Shown piece by piece: positions 1 through 7,069 of a stretch of 64,000 nt of DNA. Source of the DNA: Lachnospiraceae bacterium (GTDB lineage Bacteria > Bacillota > Clostridia > Lachnospirales > Lachnospiraceae). How positions within the stretch are numbered: the stretch's first letter is position 1; every line of letters begins with the position of its first letter. A program made the position numbers and the translations under genes. The notes beneath the pieces were generated by a model. The model was not told where the DNA came from. It searched no databases and saw only the letters and a program-made list of their open reading frames with translations. The stretch spans positions 89,138-153,137 of the forward strand of contig JAETRD010000008.1 in NCBI GenBank assembly GCA_021770345.1, in the 5' to 3' direction.

Positions 1-227
1 TCTAAGAGTTCCTTCTCCTTCATATAATCCAGAACCCGGAATCCGTCCATAACCGGCATAACGACATCCAGCAGAATCAGCGCGAGATCCTCGCACTTCT
101 CAATCTGCTTAATCGCCTTCTCTCCGTCCGATGCCTCAAGCACCTCATATTCGTGCTTGAACATCATGCTAAGTATCGCTCTGTTGACTTCCTCGTCGTC
201 CACAATCAATAATTGTTGTTTGTCCAT
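1..227 (-). CDS. Response regulator, receiver domain (5' part only)
   Basis: The gene runs off the left edge, so only about the first 75 residues are seen. They form the start of a CheY-like receiver: an acidic pair in VDDEEVNRA near residues 9-16 and the phospho-acceptor aspartate in LILLDVVMPVMDGF near residue 54. The ATG at 227 has a GGGAGGG ribosome site five bases upstream and a strong promoter further upstream. The output domain and cognate kinase lie outside the window, so its target is unknown. Receiver identity is secure; the subtype is not. Confidence 0.9.
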   Translation of the reverse strand, partial: MDKQQLLIVDDEEVNRAILSMMFKHEYEVLEASDGEKAIKQIEKCEDLALILLDVVMPVMDGFRVLDYMKEKELL

Positions 228-308
228 GTTCCCTCCCGTAATCCAAAACACCCGGACAGGCGTCCCAATTATTCTCCTCCATATATTTCGTAACAATAAA
301 CACAATTT

Positions 309-336
309 ATTATACTTTATTTTTAGAAAAAGTCAA
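309..336 (-). promoter_or_regulatory. Sigma-70-type promoter of the response-regulator gene
   Basis: On the minus strand TTGACT (336-331) and TATAAT (314-309) are separated by 16 bases. It sits about 80 bases upstream of the ATG at 227. The stretch from 228 to 397 holds this promoter and no gene I can support. Confidence 0.75.
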
Positions 337-397
337 CCGAATGCCATGCTTCCTTCCGCGGCATCTGCCTGTTCGGCCGGGGCAGCTTTCCGGCAGC

Positions 398-784
398 TTA
401 AGGGACAGGCTTTACCTCCGCACCGTCCGCGAGCGGCGCGTTTGCACCCGCCGCATAAACCCATTTATCGTCATAAATCCCCCGCACCGTGACGGTTCCC
501 GCGCTCTCGTCCCGCGCTTCCACCGTCACCAGGACGGCCTTCACCAGATATTTCGGTCCGAAGCGCTCCTCTTTCTCCTCAATACAGTAAACGCAGGTCC
601 CCTGCGGCCCCGTATAAAGCGCATCCTCGGGCAGCACAAATCCGCCGTCACCCCAGTACGCCTCCACGGTCCGCACGCGCGGCAGCATGCGCCGGTAGAT
701 GAGCTGCGACGCGATCGTACAGACGATAAGCGTGAGCCCGAGCACACATGCAAGTGCCTTTGCCAGACGCTTTTCCCGACTCAT
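398..784 (-). CDS. Small single-pass membrane protein of unknown function
   Basis: A 128-residue protein starting MSREKRLAKAL, with one membrane helix near residues 10-28 (ALACVLGLTLIVCTIAS) and an extracytoplasmic part of mixed strand character (WGDGGFVLPEDALY; VKAVLVTVEA). I do not recognise the family; the outer part loosely recalls the periplasmic domains of efflux adaptors, which is weak evidence. The ATG at 784 is chosen because AGGGGG lies seven bases before it; a longer frame to 856 lacks such a site. It is the last gene of the sugar ABC operon and may be accessory to it. Confidence 0.6.
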   Translation of the reverse strand: MSREKRLAKALACVLGLTLIVCTIASQLIYRRMLPRVRTVEAYWGDGGFVLPEDALYTGPQGTCVYCIEEKEERFGPKYLVKAVLVTVEARDESAGTVTVRGIYDDKWVYAAGANAPLADGAEVKPVP

Positions 785-874
785 TTTCCGGCCCCCTTTC
801 TCCGTGTTTTCATAGTTCCGGAACACTGCCGGATGGGACAGCTTCCTGCTAAACATGTTTCCGGCAGTCTCCCG

Positions 875-1636
875 CTATTTCTCCAGCAGAATTCCCCCGC
901 CCTGCACGAGCTCCTCGCGGTAATAGAGCAGCAGAAGCACGGCCGGCAGCATCGAGAGCAGGCCGCTGTGAAAGCTGAGCGAAAAGCCCTCTCTGTCAAG
1001 CGACGCAAGGTACACGCTCAGCGGATATTTTGATACGTCCCGCAGGAATACCATCGGCTGCTCCGCCATATTCCACGCATCCACAAACGTCAGAAGCAGC
1101 ACGCTTGCGGCGCCGCTTCGCCCGGCGGGCACCATGATCTTCCAGAGCAGTGCAAAAACGCCCGCCCCGTCCATCCGCGCGGCGTCTAACAATTCGTCCG
1201 GCACACTCCGGAAAGTCATCCACATAATGACCGTTCCGAACGGTGAAAACACCGCCGGCAGAATCAGCGCCCACACGGTGTCGAGCAGCCCCATCCGATC
1301 GAGAATCAGATAGCTCGGCATCAGCGTCACCTGCAGCGGGAGCAGCAGAACGATCACCAGAAATCCGATCAGGAAACGGCGGCACGGAAGCGGATATTTC
1401 GCGAGCGCCAGCCCGCCCATGCAGCTGACTATAAGCTGTCCCGCCGTAATCACGGCGCAGACTGCCAGACTGTTCCAGAATTTGTAGAGATACTCCGGCG
1501 TGCGCAGAAACGTAAGCCAAAAGCCCTGCGGATTCGCAAAGCATCCCAGGAACAGATAAATCACCGGCCCGAGCGCAGCCGCCGCGGCAAGCAGAATCAC
1601 AAGCGTGCCCGGCAGATCTTTCACCTTTTTTCTCAT
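875..1636 (-). CDS. Sugar ABC transporter permease, MalG/CUT1 type
   Basis: An inner-membrane permease of 253 residues with about six hydrophobic helices. The EAA loop that contacts the ATPase is visible as DELLDAARMDGAG near residues 167-179. N-terminus, length and EAA motif fit the MalG-type subunit of CUT1 importers for oligosaccharides. The ATG overlaps the stop of the preceding permease by four bases and has AGGAGG five bases before it, so the two are translationally coupled. No ATP-binding gene occurs in the operon; many Firmicutes CUT1 importers share a distant MsmX-type ATPase. Confidence 0.92.
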   Translation of the reverse strand: MRKKVKDLPGTLVILLAAAAALGPVIYLFLGCFANPQGFWLTFLRTPEYLYKFWNSLAVCAVITAGQLIVSCMGGLALAKYPLPCRRFLIGFLVIVLLLPLQVTLMPSYLILDRMGLLDTVWALILPAVFSPFGTVIMWMTFRSVPDELLDAARMDGAGVFALLWKIMVPAGRSGAASVLLLTFVDAWNMAEQPMVFLRDVSKYPLSVYLASLDREGFSLSFHSGLLSMLPAVLLLLYYREELVQGGGILLEK

Positions 1637-2496
1637 GAATGCCTCCTTTGATACAGCAGAACGCAGACGGTTGCAAAAACGATCGGCAGCGCCGTCAGCA
1701 CCGAAGCCACCGCCAGTCTCGCATAGTTCAGATTCTCAAAGTTGTTGTTGAGAAAATGCTGCAGCAGATAAATGCTTTCGTGCGGGTATTTCCCGCCGAG
1801 CAGAAAAGCCTCCCGGTAAGATTTAAAGCTGTTGATCACTCCGAGCACCGCGGAAAACGACAACGACGGTGCAAGCAGCGGCAGCGTAATGTACAAAAGC
1901 TGCTGCCGGCGATTCGCGCCCTCCATGGCCGCAGTGTCATACAGTTCGCGCGGGATCAGCGCCAGACCGGCCAGAAGCAGCACCGTGATATAGCCGCAGT
2001 TTTTCCACAGATAAAGCGCCAGAAGAACCCAAAAGGCCGCGGGGCTCTCCAGCACGGGAGCCGGAATCAGCCACTCCACCACCATAACGATACTCGCAAT
2101 CGGCAAAACAAGCGGCAGCAAAATCGTGTTGCTGCACAGGCGGCTCCCCGGCAGCGCCGCGTGCAAAAGCAGCGCAAGCAAAAGCCCCGTCACGAGCAAA
2201 AGCGGCACACCGAGCGCCAGAAATTTTACGGTGTTGCCCGCGGCCAGCCGGAAAGCCTCCGACTCCAGCACTTTCACATAGTTGGAAAATCCCGCAAAGC
2301 GGGCCTGCCCGCCCGCAAGGCCGAACGAATAGCCGACGACCATGCAAAACGGCAGCGCAAAAAACAAAAGCGTTCCGGCCAGAATCGGCAGAAACAGCAG
2401 CCCGCCCACGAGACGCCTGCGCCGGAATAGGGAGAGCCTCCCGCCTGATTTTCTTCTATTCGTCCAGATAGGACCACTCCTTTTCGATTCCGGCAT
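1633..2496 (-). CDS. Sugar ABC transporter permease, MalF/CUT1 type
   Basis: A 287-residue permease with a basic cytoplasmic N-terminus and six hydrophobic stretches beginning near residue 30. The EAA loop appears as PRELYDTAAMEGANRRQ near residues 182-198. It pairs with the MalG-type gene that follows. The start at 2496 has GGGAGG seven bases upstream and lies inside the 3' end of the binding-protein gene, an overlap of 41 bases. Substrate cannot be read from the sequence. Confidence 0.92.
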   Translation of the reverse strand: MPESKRSGPIWTNRRKSGGRLSLFRRRRLVGGLLFLPILAGTLLFFALPFCMVVGYSFGLAGGQARFAGFSNYVKVLESEAFRLAAGNTVKFLALGVPLLLVTGLLLALLLHAALPGSRLCSNTILLPLVLPIASIVMVVEWLIPAPVLESPAAFWVLLALYLWKNCGYITVLLLAGLALIPRELYDTAAMEGANRRQQLLYITLPLLAPSLSFSAVLGVINSFKSYREAFLLGGKYPHESIYLLQHFLNNNFENLNYARLAVASVLTALPIVFATVCVLLYQRRHS

Positions 2497-3811
2497 AACA
2501 TTCCTCCCAGCTCATCGTTCCGTTCAGATACGGCTCTGTCAGCGGATAAAGCTCTCCGTCGTAACGGCCGGCAAGGCGGCAGGTATCTGCCCGTTCTTCC
2601 ATATGCCCCAAATCCGCTTTTAACGTGCCGCTGATTTCTCCCGGCTGCACCGGCTGTATCGTAAGCTGCTCGAGCATTTTCGCCGCACAGCCCCGCCGCA
2701 CCGGCCAGCTTGTTCCGCCGGCGATCAGTTTTGCCACGTCCCCGCTGCTCTCTAAGGCGCCGCTGCCCTGCACCGTATCGCCGAGCAGAAACAACAGCAG
2801 CTGTGCGGCCGCGTCAGTGTTGTCACAGCCCGAGGAAACGGCAGCCGTAATACACGGCATCACAGTCAGGCTCCCGCTCTCGTTCGGAATCGGCAGAAGT
2901 CTGGCCGTATGGCCTCCGTCCTCAAGGACGCGCAGGGAATATCCCGGGTCAACAGCCGCCCCCGCCAGAAAGACCGCACCGTTTTGAACGCACATTTCCA
3001 AATCCAGCGCGGCAAAAAAATCATCCTCCGCGCCGTCGTATTCTCCCTCAATCCGCTTTGCCTGCTCTAACGTATCCTGCCATGCAGGCATATCCAGCCG
3101 GATTTCTGCCTCCTGCACGGAAACCGGGGAGACAGTCGGCGCATTCATCAGCAAAGGCGGGAGCGAAAGGTTCAGATAGGGCCGCATTTCCTTTTGTAAG
3201 GACATCAGCTGTTCCGTGTAAGCCGTCGTCCCCGCGGCCGCCGCGCTCTCGTCAAAGCCGCTGCCCGCAAGGCCCTCCTCCGTTGCAATCAGCGCCGGAC
3301 AGGTGTAGCTGAGCGGCAGAATATAGGATTTTCCTTCATATATTCCGGCTTCCTGCAGGGACGGGATATATGCCTCTGCATCAAATTCTGCACTTTCAAA
3401 GACAAAATCCAAATCATGGAAAACGCCTCCCATAATCTGGCGTTCCAGATTCGGGAACAGCATAAAGCTGTCATAATCCTCCGATGCGCGGTTGAAAAAA
3501 AGATAGATATCCGCGCCCTCGCCGCCCATCAGCTCCGTGCGGGTCCGCGCCAGCGCCGCCGCGCGTTCCTCCGTCATCGCTCCATCCTGCGTGTTGACCG
3601 GCGGAAGATAGACGACTTCCAGCTCAATATCCGGATAAATGCTTTGAAACTCCGCCAAAATCGGCCCCAGATACATTTCGTTTAAACCGTTCCCGTCCGC
3701 GCAGACGGTAAGCTTCCCGCCCGTCTCCTTCGGGCTCCCGCAGCCGGAGGGCAGCACGGCAAGCAGCACGGCAAGCATGACACACAAAAAACGACCCTGT
3801 TTTTTCATCAT
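2456..3811 (-). CDS. Sugar ABC transporter substrate-binding lipoprotein
   Basis: An extracytoplasmic solute-binding protein of about 451 residues, cluster 1 (SBP_bac_1) in overall form. It begins MMKKQGRF, followed by a signal helix and lipobox LPSGC near residue 24, so it should be a lipoprotein. The first strand and opening (KLTVCADGNGLNEMYLGPIL) match the mature start of CUT1 binding proteins. The start at 3811 is preferred over 3850 because GGAGG lies eight bases before the ATG-ATG pair. It sits between an LRR lipoprotein gene and the two permeases; the ligand is unknown. Confidence 0.85.
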   Translation of the reverse strand: MMKKQGRFLCVMLAVLLAVLPSGCGSPKETGGKLTVCADGNGLNEMYLGPILAEFQSIYPDIELEVVYLPPVNTQDGAMTEERAAALARTRTELMGGEGADIYLFFNRASEDYDSFMLFPNLERQIMGGVFHDLDFVFESAEFDAEAYIPSLQEAGIYEGKSYILPLSYTCPALIATEEGLAGSGFDESAAAAGTTAYTEQLMSLQKEMRPYLNLSLPPLLMNAPTVSPVSVQEAEIRLDMPAWQDTLEQAKRIEGEYDGAEDDFFAALDLEMCVQNGAVFLAGAAVDPGYSLRVLEDGGHTARLLPIPNESGSLTVMPCITAAVSSGCDNTDAAAQLLLFLLGDTVQGSGALESSGDVAKLIAGGTSWPVRRGCAAKMLEQLTIQPVQPGEISGTLKADLGHMEERADTCRLAGRYDGELYPLTEPYLNGTMSWEECYAGIEKEWSYLDE

Positions 3812-3830
3812 TCCTTTTTCCTCCAAAACT

Positions 3831-4898
3831 TTATGTATGCAAAACCTCAAGCGACGGGAATGCTTCGATGATTTCCTCGCGGGTATACTGCTCGTTCAGC
3901 TCACTCTCGACCAGTCCGAGATACCGGAGAGCGGTAAGCGGACGCAGGTCGTCGAGCGTGACGCCGGTTGTATTTCCTCTGCTTGTTATAATCGTCAGCC
4001 ATTCGAGCCAGACGGCCTCTCCGATCGGGCTCCCGTCAATCTCGTCCTCGACGCTCAGATACAGCTTCCGCAGTTTTTTAAGCTCCGACAGAAAAGAGAG
4101 GTCCCCCGGATTCCACATGCCAAGCAACTCCAGATTTGTCATCTGTGCGAGCACCTCGGGGTTCCAGTCTATATTGCCGCCGGCCTCCAGATAGACCAGA
4201 CGGTCCGCCATCGGAAGCAGAAAACTGCCGTCCGTGATGCCGTTCCAGTCCGTGCCCTCCCCGTTTCCGATTGCAAACCCTTTTAACGCCGGAAACTCCA
4301 CCAGCTCGTCTATCCGCTCCTCCGAGGCAGACGCGCCGTGAAAGGCGATCATTTCCAACTGTGTCAGTCCCAAAAGCGGCTCCAGAGACGGCAGCTCAAT
4401 CGACCCGAACTCCACCCACTGCAGATTGTCGCAGAGCGCAAAATCCGCAAGCGACGCAGGCTGCTTCGTCTGCCAGAATCCCTCGTCCAGCTCCCACGCA
4501 ATCGTTCCGTCAAGCTTCTGCAAGTCGGACCAATATTTGTCGAAGCGCCAGTAAATCGCGTGAATCTGTTGTAACTCACTGCGCAAAACCTCCCCTTCCG
4601 GTTTTCCGAGCATGTTCCGCAGCATCTCCTCCGTCACCGGGTCCCCAAACGCAACCGGCCCGTCCTCAAACACCGCGCCGCTCTCTTTCAACTGCTCCTC
4701 GCTAAGCCCCGAAGTTCCGAATCCCTCAAATTCATTGGAAACCGTCCGCTTCTGCTCCTGTTCCTGCGCCTCCGTCTGTCCCTGTGCCTGCCGCCGTTCT
4801 TCTGTCTGTACTCCCGCTCCCCCCGCTGCACTTCCGCAGCCGGAGAGCAGCAGAAAAGCAAGTGCCGCGGCCAGACACCGCATTTCAAATTTCCGCAT
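3831..4898 (-). CDS. Leucine-rich-repeat lipoprotein
   Basis: A 355-residue exported protein with a short signal helix and lipobox LLSGC near residue 21, then a Q/E-rich linker. From about residue 150 it carries irregular leucine-rich repeats (LEPLLGLTQLEMIAFHG, MTNLELLGMWN, ELKKLRKLYLS, RPLTALRYLGLVES). No catalytic motif is visible. It is the first gene of the sugar ABC operon, read from a promoter about 70 bases upstream, so it may capture or sense a ligand at the surface. GGGGGAG lies before the ATG. Confidence 0.75.
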   Translation of the reverse strand: MRKFEMRCLAAALAFLLLSGCGSAAGGAGVQTEERRQAQGQTEAQEQEQKRTVSNEFEGFGTSGLSEEQLKESGAVFEDGPVAFGDPVTEEMLRNMLGKPEGEVLRSELQQIHAIYWRFDKYWSDLQKLDGTIAWELDEGFWQTKQPASLADFALCDNLQWVEFGSIELPSLEPLLGLTQLEMIAFHGASASEERIDELVEFPALKGFAIGNGEGTDWNGITDGSFLLPMADRLVYLEAGGNIDWNPEVLAQMTNLELLGMWNPGDLSFLSELKKLRKLYLSVEDEIDGSPIGEAVWLEWLTIITSRGNTTGVTLDDLRPLTALRYLGLVESELNEQYTREEIIEAFPSLEVLHT

Positions 4899-4961
4899 GA
4901 CATCTCCCCCTTTTGCACCGCAAAACTAACAAATCGTCCGAACGCTGTCTCTGTTTTACTT

Positions 4962-4989
4962 CTTATATTCTATTATACTATCCGGTCAA
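4962..4989 (-). promoter_or_regulatory. Promoter of the LRR lipoprotein / sugar ABC operon
   Basis: On the minus strand TTGACC (4989-4984) is followed after 16 bases by TATAAG (4967-4962). It lies about 65 bases upstream of the ATG at 4898. Confidence 0.55.
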
Positions 4990-5368
4990 TTGCGCGTCCA
5001 TCTTTTCCCGACACATCCCCATCATTTTCTTTCTCTCATCTGCCGCTCTGCCTCCTTAATGTTTATGACACTTTTGAGGCAGCCGTTTTTCCGTATTCAC
5101 ATCCACCCCAAATTGCTTTCGCAGGATAAATTCTTTTCTGTCAGAATTAATATTCTGTTTTTTATAATCTTAATTTTTATTTATATTTCTACTATTTTAT
5201 TAACAATAAAATTTATCTTCAATAATTTTGTAAACAATCCCCTTATATTTTTATTATATTTCTTCGTATTTCATTGTTCTCAACCTGTTTGATTTATTTT
5301 TCGTCTGCACGGCCCGATGCATAAAAATCATCTGTCACACTGCTGCTCCGCCGCATTATAGCATAAAA
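4990..5368. other. AT-rich gap without a recognisable gene
   Basis: A long non-coding stretch, very rich in T and A from about 5140 to 5290. The open frames in it have no ribosome sites or recognisable protein character. It separates the sugar ABC operon from the end of the large catabolic operon. I see no conserved RNA fold here. Confidence 0.5.
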
Positions 5369-5425
5369 ATATCCCCTTTAAATATGCGTATTATCATAAT
5401 TTTGTGCATATATTTAAAGAGGATA
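5369..5425 (-). terminator. Intrinsic terminator ending the thiolase/ACP operon
   Basis: A long A/T-rich stem (about 19 bases each arm, 5369-5387 and 5405-5425) lies just after the stop of the DUF1097 gene. On the minus strand the stem is followed by a short T run. It probably ends the transcript that begins near 17 kb. Confidence 0.7.
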
Positions 5426-5444
5426 TAATATATTCGACTGTCAA

Positions 5445-5963
5445 TCAGCGCTTTTTCTTTAAGAAATTGAGCAACAGTTTCTGAAAGAGTGCACCGGTCG
5501 CTCCCACATACCAGATGCCGGCCAGCATCGCAGCACCGATTTGTATCGGCAGTGTCCCGATTGCATCGATACCTACAGGCCCCATAACCGTAAGCCCGAT
5601 CGCCCATCCGCAAAGCCAGGCCGGAAGATAAATCCAGCGCGCTAAGACGGAACCGGCAATCACCGTCAGACCTCCCATCACAAACAATATTCCGTAGAGC
5701 TCTGCATCCGGCTGAAAGTTCAGGGCCTCCTGCACCGCCAACACGATGACGGCCCAGAGATCTCCGCACAGAAACCCGATTGAGATCGGCACCGCCTTTT
5801 TGACATCGTTTCCCGCCGCCACATACAGCCCGGCACAAATCAGCGCAACCGAACCGACCGACACGCCGAGATATGGGCTTACAACAGCCCATATCGGCGG
5901 CAGCAGCGCAATGGTAAACGCAAGTGTCAGGCAATCCATCCGCTTTTCTTTTTTCTCAGCCAT
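5445..5963 (-). CDS. DUF1097-family membrane protein
   Basis: A 172-residue integral membrane protein with five or six hydrophobic helices and short loops, ending in a basic tail (NFLKKKR). The glycine-rich spacing and the pattern WAVVSPYLGVSVGSVALICAGLYVAAG resemble the DUF1097 family (E. coli YcdZ type), whose function is not established. Its ATG overlaps the stop of the iron-sulfur gene upstream (TAATG), so it is the last gene of that operon. A role in moving a pathway acid or metabolite is possible from context only. Confidence 0.75.
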   Translation of the reverse strand: MAEKKEKRMDCLTLAFTIALLPPIWAVVSPYLGVSVGSVALICAGLYVAAGNDVKKAVPISIGFLCGDLWAVIVLAVQEALNFQPDAELYGILFVMGGLTVIAGSVLARWIYLPAWLCGWAIGLTVMGPVGIDAIGTLPIQIGAAMLAGIWYVGATGALFQKLLLNFLKKKR

Positions 5964-7069
5964 TAAAATTTTCCCACCTTTGTCAACTTTTTCGGAAGCC
6001 GCGGAAGCTTGCCGAAGACGGGGGCGATTGCCCCTTCCTCACAGGCAGACACACAGTTTCCGCACTGCTCGCACATATCCTGATCAATCATATGGATATA
6101 GCCGCTTTTTCCCTCAATCGCATCTTCCCCGCACGCATCCGCACAGTCCCCGCAGCCGGTACATTTGTCCGGCCAGATGATATAGGTACTCGCTTCCCGG
6201 TAACAAACCCCGCAGCGGCAGGTCTTTTTTTTGATGTGCGCTTCGAACTCTTCCGAAAAAAGTTCTATGGCCGACAACAGCGGACCGGGCATATTCTGTC
6301 CGAACGGACAGTAGCTTCCGGCACAAACCAGCTCACCGACCTCTCTGATCAGCGCAAGGTCCGTTATTTTTGCCTTTCCCGTCGTCATCTCTGCAGTCAT
6401 CTGCCCAAACTGTGAGCTTCCCTCTCTACAGAGCACGCACTTGCCGCAGGAACTCTCATGCGCTTCCTGCGCAAGTTTTCTGCACACATCCACGATGCAG
6501 GCGTCTTTGCCGTAAATCGTAATCGAAGAATACATCTGCTCCGCGGTAATTTTCATCCCGGAATATTCCGCCGGCGTGACAAATCTGCCGCGAAGCCCGC
6601 CGAGCAAAATCGCGCCTGCATCCGTCACGTCCGCAAGCTCCTCCAACGGCGTTCCAATTTTTACTTCCTCTACCGTTGTCTTTCCGTCCCTGTTTACCGC
6701 CGTAAACCGTGTTTCAAACCCGTTTTGGATGCCGTACGCCGCCTCGGGTGTGAGCACCATCACCTCCCTGCCCTCATATTCCGCCGCAAAGTCATCCCGA
6801 ATCATCGGGCGCGGAAGATTCCCGGAAAGCACCTGCGCCACCGCATACGGATTTCCCAATACCGGGCTTACCGCGCTGTATCTTGCCTGTTCCTCAAGAC
6901 CACAGACACACTCTCCCTCCGCAAGAAGATACAAAATCTCCGCCTCATTGTCCGCCGCATATTTTTCCACACCGGCGACTACGTCCGCAAGCCGCTCCTT
7001 CATCAGATGCATGGAAACCGGCGCGTATCCATCGTCCGCCGCACAGCTGCATACCAGTAACTTTTTCAT
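5963..7069 (-). CDS. NuoF-like iron-sulfur protein with C-terminal 2x[4Fe-4S] ferredoxin
   Basis: A 368-residue redox protein. Residues about 85-190 look like the SLBB part of NuoF/HydB proteins. Next comes the NuoF [4Fe-4S] motif, ESSCGKCVLCREG near residues 205-217, and a C-terminal bacterial ferredoxin with two clusters (CTGCGDCADAC and CEQCGNCVSAC). The NADH/FMN-binding fold that normally precedes SLBB in NuoF is missing; the N-terminal 70 residues are short and unlike it. Electrons would have to come from the adjacent FAD protein, whose gene overlaps this one by four bases. A role as ferredoxin-linked partner of a bifurcating or confurcating complex is inference. Confidence 0.8.
   Translation of the reverse strand: MKKLLVCSCAADDGYAPVSMHLMKERLADVVAGVEKYAADNEAEILYLLAEGECVCGLEEQARYSAVSPVLGNPYAVAQVLSGNLPRPMIRDDFAAEYEGREVMVLTPEAAYGIQNGFETRFTAVNRDGKTTVEEVKIGTPLEELADVTDAGAILLGGLRGRFVTPAEYSGMKITAEQMYSSITIYGKDACIVDVCRKLAQEAHESSCGKCVLCREGSSQFGQMTAEMTTGKAKITDLALIREVGELVCAGSYCPFGQNMPGPLLSAIELFSEEFEAHIKKKTCRCGVCYREASTYIIWPDKCTGCGDCADACGEDAIEGKSGYIHMIDQDMCEQCGNCVSACEEGAIAPVFGKLPRLPKKLTKVGKF

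Noticed and set aside
341-1033. Long plus-strand open frame opposite the small membrane protein and permease genes
   Set aside because: It is a GC-rich antisense shadow, rich in Arg/His/Pro, without a ribosome site or family features. The minus-strand genes are clear.
4990-5292. 100-codon plus-strand frame in the AT-rich gap
   Set aside because: Composition follows the T-rich DNA; no ribosome site and no recognisable protein.
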